In this document: positions 9,501-18,947 of the stretch, piece by piece | How the letters are laid out: every line of letters begins with the position of its first letter | Position numbering within the stretch: position 1 is the stretch's first letter | Origin: Gemmatimonadota bacterium | GTDB taxonomy: Bacteria; Latescibacterota; UBA2968; UBA8231 | NCBI GenBank assembly: GCA_028875335.1 | Contig: JAPPEF010000114.1 | Location: forward strand, 10,572-74,571 | Direction: 5' to 3' | Length of the DNA stretch: 64,000 nt | The notes under the pieces: model-generated | What the model was told of the DNA's origin: nothing | Seen by the model: only the letters and a program-made list of their open reading frames with translations | Database searches by the model: none | Program-made: the position numbers and the translations under genes

Positions 9501-12170
9501 ATGGTCCTCGTCCTCATCTTCTTGGCTTGGTCCGCGCCTGTCTTTGGGCAACTGCTCTACGATGCTGAGGAGCGCTACGAGAGCTATGCGCGCCAGGGGT
9601 ATCGCGCGTACAACTCGGGGATCTTTGGCCAAGTTACGCGCAATGTGTACGACGATTTGGGCAATTTTGTCCTCGACGGGGTCGGCGTTTTTGAGTTGGA
9701 GGAAGGGCGGACCAATCCGCCCGAATCGGGTAGCTTTATCGACAAGAGCCGCTTTTACCAGCAGTACCTCAATCGTCTGCTCGTGGCCCAGGACAGCTAT
9801 GGCAATTGGAGCAGCCGGCTGATCGTCGGCGACCGCATTCGCACCAAGTTTACCGCCCTCACCCTTGACCTAGTTGCGCTCAACGGTGCCCGCTGGGACG
9901 CCGATGTCGATGGCAGCCAATTTTCCTTTGTCACGTCGCGTCTCGACTGGCCCATCTTCCCAGGGGATAATCTCGAACTGCACGGTGCCCGGGATTGGGC
10001 TACCTACCTGCTCGGCGGCCACGTCCAGCGCAAGTTCGGGGTGCTGGACTTGAGTTTCTCCTATGTCAATTTGCACCGCACCAACAGTCTGACCTCGTGG
10101 GGCGATAACAGCATCAAGGGCGTGGTGCCGCGCAAGAACACGCCGCCGGCCTATATAGTGGTCAAGTTCGGCGATGGTTCGCCCGAGGATGGCGGTGGGG
10201 CCCGGATTTACGACCTGTATATCGAAGGGACGCTCGGAACCGTCCAACCGCTCGTCACCCGCCACGATAGCGAGCAAGTCGATAGAACTTATCCCAATCG
10301 CGACCGCTTCTTTCCGCTGGGCAAGACCATCCCGCCGTACATCGAGTTTCTCCGGGGAGACCTGGCCGTGGAGCCGGCCGAGCAAGGGGAATTTCTCGAA
10401 GCCAATGGCTCGGAGTTTTTGCTCTACTGGTTCAAAATACCCCAGGAAATGCGGGGGCAGGTCGAGCGCTTGCGCTTTCGCGGGCTGGTGGCCAATGACT
10501 ACCTCATTGAAATGGCCGAGATTTTTCTGCCGGCTGCGGCCACGTCATCGTCCAACGTCGATATAACTGGAGAACGCGCCACCTTTTTCTATCCGGTGAT
10601 CGCGGCCGAGGGCCAAGTGCACGACGGGTCCAACCGGCGCTGGGTGGACTTTGAGTACGGCCGCCACACGGGCCGCACCAATGCCAGCCTGCGCCTCGAA
10701 GTGCAGCGCCGGGATTTCTCCCTGCGCACTGAGTTCGCCCGCACCTTTGAATTTCGCCAGTATCCCTCCCACGCCGGAGATGGCAAGTGGCAGCGCCGCA
10801 CGGCCGACGCCTTTTTTGTCAATACCACCCGGGATTGGCGCCGCGCCAGCTTAGGCTTTGAGGTCTTCCGCATTGCGCCCCAGTACAGCACTAGCATCTC
10901 CGTCGAGGACCGGAATTATCGCACGTACACCGAGGATTTGCGCAGCCCCTTCAGCGTCTTTCCGAGCTTTGACGAGCGCTACAACAACACCCTCGAATTG
11001 TCCACGGTAGATGACAACGACGACCGCGACCGCTTTCCCGACATGCACTTCATACCAAGTTTTGCCGATAACGACGGCATTTTTCCCGGCCTCGACCTCG
11101 ATCAGGACGGCCAGCCCGATCCCAATGAAAACGGCAACACCGCTCCCGACTACCTCGAGCCTTTTGTACTCTATAACGTCGATCCGCCCGAATACGACTA
11201 CGGCGACGATTTCGACAACAACGGCATCATCGACCATCGGGAGGACGACTTTGAGCCCGATTATCCCTATGATGTCGATACCCAGGGCCATCACCTGTTC
11301 GCCGGCCTGCGCCCTCGCGCCGGGCTTGAATTCACCTTGGGGCACTACCGCACGCGCCAGATCTGGGGAGCGGGAAAAAACCGCGTCTCGTATTTCAAGA
11401 CGGCCTATCAGCGCTCCCTTTTTCCGTACGGCCGCGTGGAATTTTTCAATGTGTTCAAGCAGGTGCAAGACGACATTGGGGACGACACCCCGCAGTTTTT
11501 GCCGCGCGTCTCCAATGCCCTGCCCTTTGAGGTGCGGGGCACCTTTGATGCCAATGTGGATAATTTTGAACTAGTCGAGGACGAGTTGGCCATGCGCAAT
11601 AGCTTGGTCAACACGGCCTATCTCAAGGCCACCTTCTTCCGCATCGACAACCTCAACATCGACCAGCGCCTCAAGTACGACGTCAATTTCCAGCGCCCCA
11701 CATCCCTACAACCCGCCAATCGGATCGGTGCCTGGTCCTGGGTCTTGAGAGCGGCGTATAATTGGAATGTGGGCAGTTTGACGGTGACGCCCCGAATCAA
11801 GTACATGGGCTTTGTGCGGCGCGATCGCAGCGCTCGGGTGCGGCCCATTTCAGAGCGCTTTTTCTATCCGATTCTGACCGCGACGTACGATCTCACGCCC
11901 ATGACCCGCTTCAGCGCTGGTGCCCAGGGCCTACCCTTGCTCAAAAGCAGGTACCGCGATCGCGTCAACGGTGCCGTCAACTATGGGGCCGAGGACTATG
12001 TGGTCATGGTGACCAATAGGACGACCTACAAGGGCTACCACCTCAGTCTGAGCACGGGCTACCAACGCAAACAACTGCAATTCGACGACCGCTCGCGCCA
12101 AGTCGAAGACATTGACCAAGTTTTGTTTTTCATGCGCCTAGTCATGGGATTGGAGCCGTTCAAAGGATGA
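9501..12170 (+). CDS. Large putative outer-membrane protein with Asp-rich cassette (P2)
   Basis: 889 aa from the ATG at 9501. A GTG immediately before it (9498) is better spaced from the GAGGGG site and would only add one residue. The signal peptide ends V-F-G-Q at residue 16. It shares all landmarks of P1: G-D-R-I-R-T-K-F-T-A-L-T-L-D, G-S-P-E-D-G-G-G, V-H-D-G-S-N...F-E-Y-G, then the cassette at about 500-600 with V-D-D-N-D-D, D-L-D-Q-D-G-Q-P-D, D-F-D-N-N-G and P-D-Y-P-Y, then a strand-rich C-terminal region. It probably belonged to one operon with P1 and P3 before the family-A element and the toxin-antitoxin pair came between them. The function is unknown; outer-membrane location is inferred from signal peptide plus strand pattern. 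Confidence 0.7.
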   Translation: MVLVLIFLAWSAPVFGQLLYDAEERYESYARQGYRAYNSGIFGQVTRNVYDDLGNFVLDGVGVFELEEGRTNPPESGSFIDKSRFYQQYLNRLLVAQDSYGNWSSRLIVGDRIRTKFTALTLDLVALNGARWDADVDGSQFSFVTSRLDWPIFPGDNLELHGARDWATYLLGGHVQRKFGVLDLSFSYVNLHRTNSLTSWGDNSIKGVVPRKNTPPAYIVVKFGDGSPEDGGGARIYDLYIEGTLGTVQPLVTRHDSEQVDRTYPNRDRFFPLGKTIPPYIEFLRGDLAVEPAEQGEFLEANGSEFLLYWFKIPQEMRGQVERLRFRGLVANDYLIEMAEIFLPAAATSSSNVDITGERATFFYPVIAAEGQVHDGSNRRWVDFEYGRHTGRTNASLRLEVQRRDFSLRTEFARTFEFRQYPSHAGDGKWQRRTADAFFVNTTRDWRRASLGFEVFRIAPQYSTSISVEDRNYRTYTEDLRSPFSVFPSFDERYNNTLELSTVDDNDDRDRFPDMHFIPSFADNDGIFPGLDLDQDGQPDPNENGNTAPDYLEPFVLYNVDPPEYDYGDDFDNNGIIDHREDDFEPDYPYDVDTQGHHLFAGLRPRAGLEFTLGHYRTRQIWGAGKNRVSYFKTAYQRSLFPYGRVEFFNVFKQVQDDIGDDTPQFLPRVSNALPFEVRGTFDANVDNFELVEDELAMRNSLVNTAYLKATFFRIDNLNIDQRLKYDVNFQRPTSLQPANRIGAWSWVLRAAYNWNVGSLTVTPRIKYMGFVRRDRSARVRPISERFFYPILTATYDLTPMTRFSAGAQGLPLLKSRYRDRVNGAVNYGAEDYVVMVTNRTTYKGYHLSLSTGYQRKQLQFDDRSRQVEDIDQVLFFMRLVMGLEPFKG

Positions 12171-12175
12171 TATTA

Positions 12176-12198
12176 TTTTGTTTTACCCCACAACAAAA
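12176..12198. promoter_or_regulatory. Inverted repeat, candidate operator of the toxin-antitoxin pair
   Basis: TTTTGTT (12176-12182) and AACAAAA (12192-12198) form a 7-bp inverted repeat with a 9-base centre, 15 bases before the antitoxin ATG and overlapping a possible TATTTT -10 box at 12174 (weak TTGGAG -35 at 12150). Xre antitoxins commonly autorepress through such sites; binding here is inferred. Confidence 0.5.
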
Positions 12199-12212
12199 CA
12201 CGAGGTGTCGTC

Positions 12213-12563
12213 ATGCAGTTTCAGGAATTAGTTGAAGATCAGGTGTTCTCGCCAACGCTCGTCGCAGCGGCGCTACGCACGACCAAAGCCGAGATCGCCG
12301 GTACGCTGGGGCTTGGCCGCAATGCCTTTTCGGGCACCTCGCGGATCCGGGCGCGGAAGACGCAGACGCGACTGCGGCAGATGTTGGAAATTCTCCACCG
12401 GGTCGAGGCCCAAACCGGCTCCGAGTTGGCCGCCTATGCTTGGTTCCGGGCCGAACCTTTGCCGGGCTTTGGCGGCCTGACGCCCGACCAGCTTCTGCGC
12501 GAGGGCCGAGCCGACCAAGTACATGCCCATCTCGACCGAGTCGTCGCTGGTGGTTATGCCTGA
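12213..12563 (+). CDS. Xre/MbcA/ParS-type antitoxin of a RES toxin
   Basis: 116 aa. Residues about 17-45 are helical and fit an Xre-type HTH. The C-terminal half has the MbcA/ParS toxin-binding pattern: A-x-A-W-F-R-x-E-P-L-P-G-F-G-G, then L-T-P-D-Q-L-L, then G-R-A-D-Q-V, ending near V-V-A-G-G-Y-A. Its stop overlaps the RES toxin start by one base (TGATG), the usual gene order for this type II system. The antitoxin should bind and block the toxin and repress its own promoter, with a candidate operator at 12176-12198. The pair lies between two paralogous outer-membrane genes, so it was probably acquired into an existing operon. Confidence 0.85.
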   Translation: MQFQELVEDQVFSPTLVAAALRTTKAEIAGTLGLGRNAFSGTSRIRARKTQTRLRQMLEILHRVEAQTGSELAAYAWFRAEPLPGFGGLTPDQLLREGRADQVHAHLDRVVAGGYA

Positions 12564-13075
12564 TGCGGTTCCAAGGGCTCGCGTACCGCGCACACAATCC
12601 GCACTGGTCTTGGTCGCCGGTCTCGGGGGAGGGAGCGCGTCTTCATGGGGGCCGATTCAACCGGATCGGTGTTCCCGCTCTCTATACGTCCCTGTCGCCG
12701 GTCACCGCCATGAGAGAGGCGAGTCCGCTGGGGCGGCCGATGCAGCCGATCGTATTGTGCGCTTATGAAGTAGATGCCGAGCCGGTATTCGATGCGCTGA
12801 ACCCATCACAGCGGGTGGCCCACGCCGTGACCGATTTTGAACTTAGTTGCCCAGACTGGGAGCGCGAAATGCTGGATGGTGCCATCCCGGCCTCCCAGGC
12901 ATTGGCAGATCGGCTGATCGCGGCTGGCTATTTGGGGATGCGCGTCCAGAGTTTCGCGTTAGGGGCTAGGGCCGATGATCTCAATCTGGTGTTCTGGCAC
13001 TGGAGTGATCGTCGGCCGAGCCGCGTCGTGGTGATTGATGACGAGGGACGCCTCCCCAAGAATCCATCATCCTGA
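12563..13075 (+). CDS. RES-domain toxin (NAD+-targeting family)
   Basis: 170 aa, full length for a RES toxin. The ATG at 12563 overlaps the antitoxin stop. The name-giving residues are present in order: R31 in G-G-R-F-N-R, Y41 in A-L-Y-T-S, E52 in M-R-E-A-S and a serine at 130 in Q-S-F-A. Characterised RES toxins degrade or modify NAD+ (for example MbcT) or ADP-ribosylate targets (ParT), arresting growth when the antitoxin is lost. With the intact residues and the adjacent antitoxin, the module looks functional. It ends 31 bases before P3 and may be co-transcribed with it. Confidence 0.85.
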   Translation: MRFQGLAYRAHNPHWSWSPVSGEGARLHGGRFNRIGVPALYTSLSPVTAMREASPLGRPMQPIVLCAYEVDAEPVFDALNPSQRVAHAVTDFELSCPDWEREMLDGAIPASQALADRLIAAGYLGMRVQSFALGARADDLNLVFWHWSDRRPSRVVVIDDEGRLPKNPSS

Positions 13076-13106
13076 CGCTTATAACAAACTCACAAATGGA
13101 ATATTA

Positions 13107-15923
13107 ATGAGAGCAGCCATTGGCCTAGGGCTCTTGCTCCTCTTGCCGGCCCTCCCAGTTCCGGGGCTCAAAGCCGAGGAGTCCAAGCCCCGGCCCGGGG
13201 TGCCGACCTTTCTCCCGGCCCATCCCTTCGTCCACCGGCCCGGACGCCCCTATGTCAACCGCGCGAAAACGGACTACGAGATCCCGGATCAGACCTTGCT
13301 GCCACCCTTTGACCGGCGCAATTACTACGGCCCGCTCGGCCATCATTTGATTTACGGGTACGACGTGTTTTCGTGGCGGGAGACGCGCGCTGACTTCCCC
13401 ATTGGCCAAGCGCCCAACAGCGAGCTCTTCAAGCAGAACGCGCGCTATGGGCTGCTGGACCGCAATATCGTCGGCTTCGACAGTTACAACGACTGGTCCG
13501 CTCGGCTGATCATCGGCGACGAGATCCGCACCTTTTTTACGCCCCTGACCCTCGATATGACCGGCGTCAACGGGATCCGCCTCGACGTGGACAAAGGGCC
13601 GACCCAATTCTCGCTGTTGGCCTCGCGCTTCCGCGACCCCATCTGGGTGGCCGGCACCCCGCGATCAGAAGCGCGCAACGCATCTCTACTCACGGGCGGA
13701 CGCGGTGAGTTGCACTTAGGTGCGCTCACTTTGGGAGCTAGTGGCGTCCACTTCAATCTCTTCGACAGCGCGCAGGGCGATTTTTCCCTCCGAGGCGATC
13801 TGCGCGGGGACCAAGTTTTGCCCAGTTTTATCATTGCGCGCTTTGCCGACGATTCCCCGGGCGACGAGCGCGCTGGCGCTGCTATTTCCGAGGTGCGTCT
13901 GCTGATCAATGGCGAGTACCGGCCGGATATCGCGCCCGAGTTGGTGCGCATTGACGCCCGCAATCCCACGGCCGTGGGCCTCAACAATCGGCTCACCGGC
14001 CAGTTTCAGCGGCGTCCGTACACCGACCAAGGTACGCGCTATGCCGATTTTTTCTACCTGCGCCGCCACTTGCAGGGCGAGGACGTCTCCCGCAACGTCA
14101 ACTTAGGCGAACTGGTGAACTTTATTGTGCCCATTGAGGCAGACGCTGAATTGCGCGCCGATGGCTACGATGTCATTCTGGCCTTTTTCGATCTGACGCA
14201 GGAGTATTTTGTCGAGCAGGTCGAAGTGGAAGCCGTGGTGGGCAACGACTATCGGGTGGAGTTGGTCGGCTTGTACGAAGCCGAACCCAAGGCCACTCAG
14301 GAACAGGCGCGCTGGCGCTTGGCCAACCTCGAATCGCTGCGCCGCGCTCCGGGCAATGTTCAAGACCTGTCCAATGCAACGCAGATCCGCCTCGACGCCG
14401 GAGCTTGGACTGGCCGCACCGTGGTCGGCGTTGACGGCTATTTTGAAAGAGGTCGCACCCGCATCCGCGGGGAATTTGCCCGTAGCATTGAGTACTTGCG
14501 CTATCCAGACGGCCGGCCCGGACATCGCCCCCCGAGGGAATTCGAGGGCGTGCGCCGGTGGAATGGAGCGCGCAGCACCACTCGGGACGCCTCGTACTAT
14601 CTGACCGCGGAGTGGGCCAGTTCCCATGTCGAAGTGGGGGGCGAATTGTTTTCCGTGGGGCCGGATTTCACCCGCCAGTTGATCGGCGACCACGTAGCCG
14701 CAGTGCCGGGGGCTGAGATCTCCGACGGCTTTGTCGAGGACAATGACGACGACGACCGCTGGCCCGACCGGGGTCCCGGAGCGCGGGGCGGCCACCACGG
14801 CGCGACCGACTACGACCCAGATGGGGTCTTCCCCGGCAACGACGAGGACAACGACGGCATTCCCGATACCAATCGCAATGGCAATGCCCTGCCCGATTAC
14901 GTCGAGCCTTTTTTGCTCTTTGCGGTGGAACCGGACGCGTACTTCTACGGCCGCGACTGGAACCACAACGGCATCGCCGATGTGCGCGAGGACGACCTAG
15001 AACCCGATCTGCCCTACCAGCAGGACCAGCGAGGCGGCCACGTCTTCGGTCGGCTGCTCCTGCCCGGCGGCTGGTCTGTCGGGGTGGGGCGGCTCAAGGC
15101 CAAAGGCATTTCTAGCGAGCGGCGCAACGAGATCGACTACGCCAGTATTGCCCTGCCGCGCCGCGATTGGCAGCAGGGCTATTTCGCCGGCGAGATTTTC
15201 TTGCAGCGCGTCCACGACGATTTTGCCAACCCGTACCAGACCTTTGAAGAAACCCTGTCGGAACCCGCTCCCGATGCGCCGTACCACAGCCCTGGTTCCC
15301 TAGTGTACGACCGCACCACGGTGGGGGATTTGCTCGAGTGGCGCGACAGTATCGACCGCCAGCACTACCTCGAAGGAGCGTGGTGGCCGCTGGCCGGCCT
15401 GCGCTTGGACGGCAATATGCGCTATGCCATCAACCGCCAGCAGGCCGCAGTGCTGTCCGATGGTTCGGATCAGGGTGCCGACGAAATCCGCCTGTTGACC
15501 TTGGTTGCGCGAACTGCGTACCACTGGGAAGCAACGACCAACTGGCTGGTGGTTTTTCAGGGCAAGGGACTGTACTTGCGCCGCAACCGCGACAGTCTGC
15601 CGGTCGCGCTGGAGGACGAGTGGACGTTGGTCCCCATCCTCAAGGCCCAGTACCGGCTGACGCCGCGCACTGAATTTTCCTGCGGGATGCAGGGTTTGCC
15701 CTTTTTGCCGCTGAGCAAAAAAGACCGCACTGATAACCGCAATAGTTTTACCGAGGCCGTGCGGGTCGTGCAACTGACCAATCACTCGAACTATTTCGGC
15801 TATGCGCTCTCGACCAATGTGGGCCTGCGCCTCACTCGCCGGATTTTTGACGATCCCACCCGCGCCGGAGACGATTTAGACGTCACCTCATTGTTCATGC
15901 GGGTGTTTTTAGGGTTTGAGTGA
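13107..15923 (+). CDS. Large putative outer-membrane protein with Asp-rich cassette (P3)
   Basis: 938 aa from the ATG at 13107, which begins a signal peptide (about 1-24, L-L-L-L-L-P-A-L-P-V-P-G-L-K-A); upstream in-frame ATGs do not. It carries G-D-E-I-R-T-F-F-T-P-L-T-L-D, D-D-S-P-G-D, V-Q-D-L-S-N, and an Asp-rich cassette at about 544-646 with E-D-N-D-D-D-D-R-W-P-D, D-E-D-N-D-G-I-P-D and D-W-N-H-N-G-I-A-D. The C-terminal strand-rich region ends M-R-V-F-L-G-F-E, a terminal phenylalanine pattern like that of outer-membrane barrels. It is nearest to P1 and P2 in layout, with a Gly-rich insertion in the cassette. The next gene starts five bases after its stop. Confidence 0.7.
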   Translation: MRAAIGLGLLLLLPALPVPGLKAEESKPRPGVPTFLPAHPFVHRPGRPYVNRAKTDYEIPDQTLLPPFDRRNYYGPLGHHLIYGYDVFSWRETRADFPIGQAPNSELFKQNARYGLLDRNIVGFDSYNDWSARLIIGDEIRTFFTPLTLDMTGVNGIRLDVDKGPTQFSLLASRFRDPIWVAGTPRSEARNASLLTGGRGELHLGALTLGASGVHFNLFDSAQGDFSLRGDLRGDQVLPSFIIARFADDSPGDERAGAAISEVRLLINGEYRPDIAPELVRIDARNPTAVGLNNRLTGQFQRRPYTDQGTRYADFFYLRRHLQGEDVSRNVNLGELVNFIVPIEADAELRADGYDVILAFFDLTQEYFVEQVEVEAVVGNDYRVELVGLYEAEPKATQEQARWRLANLESLRRAPGNVQDLSNATQIRLDAGAWTGRTVVGVDGYFERGRTRIRGEFARSIEYLRYPDGRPGHRPPREFEGVRRWNGARSTTRDASYYLTAEWASSHVEVGGELFSVGPDFTRQLIGDHVAAVPGAEISDGFVEDNDDDDRWPDRGPGARGGHHGATDYDPDGVFPGNDEDNDGIPDTNRNGNALPDYVEPFLLFAVEPDAYFYGRDWNHNGIADVREDDLEPDLPYQQDQRGGHVFGRLLLPGGWSVGVGRLKAKGISSERRNEIDYASIALPRRDWQQGYFAGEIFLQRVHDDFANPYQTFEETLSEPAPDAPYHSPGSLVYDRTTVGDLLEWRDSIDRQHYLEGAWWPLAGLRLDGNMRYAINRQQAAVLSDGSDQGADEIRLLTLVARTAYHWEATTNWLVVFQGKGLYLRRNRDSLPVALEDEWTLVPILKAQYRLTPRTEFSCGMQGLPFLPLSKKDRTDNRNSFTEAVRVVQLTNHSNYFGYALSTNVGLRLTRRIFDDPTRAGDDLDVTSLFMRVFLGFE

Positions 15924-15927
15924 GCCG

Positions 15928-17055
15928 ATGCTGACGAAGAAAAAAATAGGTTTCTGCGCGGCTGGACTCTGGCTCTTGGCCTGCGGCTGTCATTTGCTCT
16001 ACCCTCAGCAAATCGTCCAGGTCTCCCGGCTGCTGCCGGTGTCTGCGGCCTCGGCCCGGTACGCTTTAGAGAGCGACGGGGCCGTTTCCTATACCATAGA
16101 AGGCCTGCGGCTTTTGGTCCGCCACCTGAGCGATCCAGAACTCAACGCCATGTTCCCCACGGAGTCGAGCCAAGGCGAGTACTCGATCAATCCCTACACC
16201 TTTGGCGACTATGTCGATCCGACGGTCGGCTATGTTCGCAACCGCTTTACCGTCTTTGAAATCGAGGTGCACAACCGCGCCTTTGCCAAAGTGGAACTCA
16301 ACCCCCTCAAGGCCGTGCTGCTGACGGATCGGGGCGGTGAATTCCTTCAGCCCTACGGCATTTTGGCGGGTTCGTCGCCTAGGAACTTTGAGTCGTACTA
16401 CCGCGCCCGCCGGAGCCCGAGTGGCAATGATTTTTACCGCTTCAACATGCGCATGGGCATTGTGCGCAGCAACAACTACAACATCGACCGCAAAATTTTC
16501 AAAGGCGAGTCATATCGGGGTTTGCTCGTGTTTGATCCGCTCGCCGTCGAGGTGGCGCAAGTCGCCTTGGTGCTGCGCGACTTCGTCCTCAAATTCAATC
16601 CCCACGACGCGCCATTGGAAACCACCACCCTGCGCTTTGAGTTCCAGCGCGAGGTGCAGCGGGAGCTCGTCGAGCGAGAGCAGGATGAGCCCCAGAGTGG
16701 GCTTGTTACTTATACCCGGCTAGGTGGCCCGTTGCAGCTAGATCGCGGCGTAGCCGGGAATCCGACGCGGGCGGCCAGCGCGATTGAGGGCGAACTGCAA
16801 GACCGCCTGACGGATATCAACGCCTGTTTCGCCGGCGAATTTGCCGCTGGTCGCGCGGCCGCAGGGCGGATGAAAGTCCGCTTTGCCATCGATCCGACTG
16901 GCGCTGTGGCCGCGGTGGAAATCGTCGATTCGGGGGTGGTGAGCGGGGCGGTGGATGCCTGTGTCCACTCCGAGATAGAGCGGTGGACGTTCGCACCTGC
17001 AGAGGGACGCACAGTCGCCGAGTGCGACCTAGAATTTATCGACGGACGCGAGTGA
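15928..17055 (+). CDS. Lipoprotein with AgmX/PglI-like C-terminal domain (paralogue 1)
   Basis: 375 aa. The start at 15928 gives a lipoprotein signal with L-L-A-C at 16-19. Residues about 85-240 form a conserved module shared with the protein at 29396-30583: Y-V-R-N-R-F-T-V-F-E, then P-Y-G-I, then F-E-S-Y-Y-R-A-R, then R-D-F-V-L-K-F-N. The last about 80 residues match the AgmX/PglI (TonB-C-like) tail: N-A-C-F...G-R-M-K-V-R-F-A-I-D-P-T-G-A-V, then D-A-C-V-H...W-T-F-A-P. In myxobacteria this domain occurs in envelope-spanning motility and energy-coupling proteins; the role here is inferred. It overlaps the next gene by one base, so the two are translationally coupled. Confidence 0.75.
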   Translation: MLTKKKIGFCAAGLWLLACGCHLLYPQQIVQVSRLLPVSAASARYALESDGAVSYTIEGLRLLVRHLSDPELNAMFPTESSQGEYSINPYTFGDYVDPTVGYVRNRFTVFEIEVHNRAFAKVELNPLKAVLLTDRGGEFLQPYGILAGSSPRNFESYYRARRSPSGNDFYRFNMRMGIVRSNNYNIDRKIFKGESYRGLLVFDPLAVEVAQVALVLRDFVLKFNPHDAPLETTTLRFEFQREVQRELVEREQDEPQSGLVTYTRLGGPLQLDRGVAGNPTRAASAIEGELQDRLTDINACFAGEFAAGRAAAGRMKVRFAIDPTGAVAAVEIVDSGVVSGAVDACVHSEIERWTFAPAEGRTVAECDLEFIDGRE

Positions 17056-18773
17056 TGATTGGGAAGCGAAATTTGTACCGCGCACTGGGCGGCGCGGGCC
17101 TGCTGTTGCTCGGGTGCGGTGAAGAGGCTCCGCCGCCGCACGAGCCAGTGGTCTTTGTCGATGTGGCCCAACAAGCCGGTCTGCATGGGCGCAATGTCTC
17201 GGGCAAGCCGCAAAAGACCTATATCATTGAGTCCAAGGGCGGCGGCGCGGGTCTGTTCGACTACGACAACGACAGCTACCTAGATGCGTACCTAATCAAT
17301 GGCTCCTCCTTCGATCCCCTGCCCGATCCCCCGCCCAGCAACCGGCTCTACCGCAATCGGGGCGATGGCACGTTCGCCGAGGTCACTCGCACGGCTGGCG
17401 TGGGCGACGCGGCTTGGAGCATGGGTTGCGGGGCCGCGGACTACGACAACGATGGCGACACCGACCTTTTGGTGACCAACTACGGACCCAACCGGCTCTA
17501 CCGCAATCGGGGCGATGGGACCTTTGACGAGGTGGCCCAAGCTGCGGGGGTGGCGGATCCGCGCTGGAGCACGGGCGTTGCCTGGGGCGACTACGATGTG
17601 GACGGGGATGTGGACCTGTACGTGGCCAATTTTGTCCGCTTTAATCCCGACGAATTCGCCGAGGCCGATCTCTATCAGTTGTGGAAGGGAATCAAGATAT
17701 TCCAAGGACCCAACGCCTATGAGGGAGAACAGGACGTGCTCTACCGCAATCGGGGCGACGGTACCTTTGAGGATGTTACCGCTCAGATCGGCGTTGACCC
17801 GGTGGCGTACAACGGGTTCCAACCTGTATTTGTCGACAGCGATAGCGACGGGTACTTGGATCTGTACGTGGCCAACGACACCGATCCCAATCTGCTCTTG
17901 CGCAACTTGGGCAATGGGCGCTTCAAAGACGTTTCCTTGGCCACGGGTGCCAGCCACAGTGCCGATGGCGAGGAACAAGCCGGGATGGGCGTCGCTGCGG
18001 GCGACTACGACAACGATGGCGATTTTGACTTTTTCGTCACTCATTTCTCCGAGGATTACTACACCTTGTACCGCAGTGAAGGGGGACGCCTTTTTACCGA
18101 TGTGAGTCACGCGGTGGGCGTGGGCGAGGTGAGCATGCCCTTCGTAGGTTGGGGTACGGGCTTTTTCGATCGCGACAACGACGGCGATTTGGATCTATTT
18201 GCCGCCAATGGCCACGTCTATCCCGTTCTGGACGACTACGATGTGGGTACGCGGTACGCCCAGCGCAATTTTCTCTTTGACAACGACGGCCGCGGCTCCT
18301 TTGTCGAAATTGGTGCCCAGGCCGGTAGCGGCTTGGCCGTGGAGAAGGTGAGCCGGGGGGCGGCCTTTGGCGACTACGACAACGACGGCGACATCGACAT
18401 CCTCATCCTCAATATCGACGATACGCCCACCCTGTTGCGCAACGACGGCGGCAACCGCAATCACTGGCTCCAGGTCTCCCTCATTGGCACCGAGAGCAAT
18501 CGGGACGGCATTGGGGCCCGCATTGAAGCCGTGGTCGCTGGCCGCGTCCAGATCCGCCAAATTGTCGCGGGGACCAGCTTCCTGTCGCACAGCGATATCC
18601 GCGTCCACTTTGGCCTGCAACGGGCCACCAAGGTCGAGCGGCTGGTGGTGCGCTGGCCCGGCGGCCGGGTCGAGGAATTTCGCGATCTCGACGCCGACCA
18701 GTGGCTGGTGATCACCGAGGACAAAGGGATTGCGGTGCGTCGGACGCAGCAGGGCACTTTTGCCGAGTTCTAA
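17055..18773 (+). CDS. ASPIC/UnbV lipoprotein with FG-GAP (VCBS) repeats
   Basis: 572 aa. The ATG at 17055 overlaps the previous stop and opens a lipoprotein signal with L-L-G-C (C21). Residues about 50-470 hold FG-GAP/VCBS calcium-binding blades marked by D-Y-D-N-D-[GS]-D-x-D and N-R-L-Y-R-N-R-G-D-G-T-F, predicting a seven-bladed integrin-like propeller. Residues about 485-560 are the ASPIC/UnbV domain (N-H-W-L-Q-V, then G-I-G-A-R-I, then W-P-G-G). Such proteins are extracellular or periplasmic binding modules without known catalysis. Its TAA stop is now supplied by the family-A element that begins at 18770; before insertion the frame would have read one Leu and then stop at the same place. 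Confidence 0.85.
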   Translation: MIGKRNLYRALGGAGLLLLGCGEEAPPPHEPVVFVDVAQQAGLHGRNVSGKPQKTYIIESKGGGAGLFDYDNDSYLDAYLINGSSFDPLPDPPPSNRLYRNRGDGTFAEVTRTAGVGDAAWSMGCGAADYDNDGDTDLLVTNYGPNRLYRNRGDGTFDEVAQAAGVADPRWSTGVAWGDYDVDGDVDLYVANFVRFNPDEFAEADLYQLWKGIKIFQGPNAYEGEQDVLYRNRGDGTFEDVTAQIGVDPVAYNGFQPVFVDSDSDGYLDLYVANDTDPNLLLRNLGNGRFKDVSLATGASHSADGEEQAGMGVAAGDYDNDGDFDFFVTHFSEDYYTLYRSEGGRLFTDVSHAVGVGEVSMPFVGWGTGFFDRDNDGDLDLFAANGHVYPVLDDYDVGTRYAQRNFLFDNDGRGSFVEIGAQAGSGLAVEKVSRGAAFGDYDNDGDIDILILNIDDTPTLLRNDGGNRNHWLQVSLIGTESNRDGIGARIEAVVAGRVQIRQIVAGTSFLSHSDIRVHFGLQRATKVERLVVRWPGGRVEEFRDLDADQWLVITEDKGIAVRRTQQGTFAEF

Positions 18774-18933
18774 GTACACGACAGTAAGCCAATGGGCGTT
18801 ATGCATGGCATCGAGGTACAAGATGCTTCGACTCCGCTTCGCTCCACTCAGCATGACAGTGGAAAGCAGCGCCAGCAGTTGTCATGCTGAGCGAAGCGAA
18901 GTATCTCATACCGCCTACTGTCGTTGTACTTAG
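18770..18933. mobile_element. MITE-like element, family A copy 2
   Basis: A 164-bp element with terminal inverted repeats CTAAGTACACGACAGTA (18770-18786) and TACTGTCGTTGTACTTAG (18916-18933, one extra T), flanked by a perfect 8-bp duplication GCCGAGTT (18762-18769 and 18934-18941). The internal GATGCTTCG...TGTCATGCTGAGCG inverted pair is shared with copies 1 and 3. It sits exactly at the junction of the UnbV and SUMF1-fold genes. Confidence 0.9.
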
Positions 18934-18947
18934 GCCGAGTTGTAACT

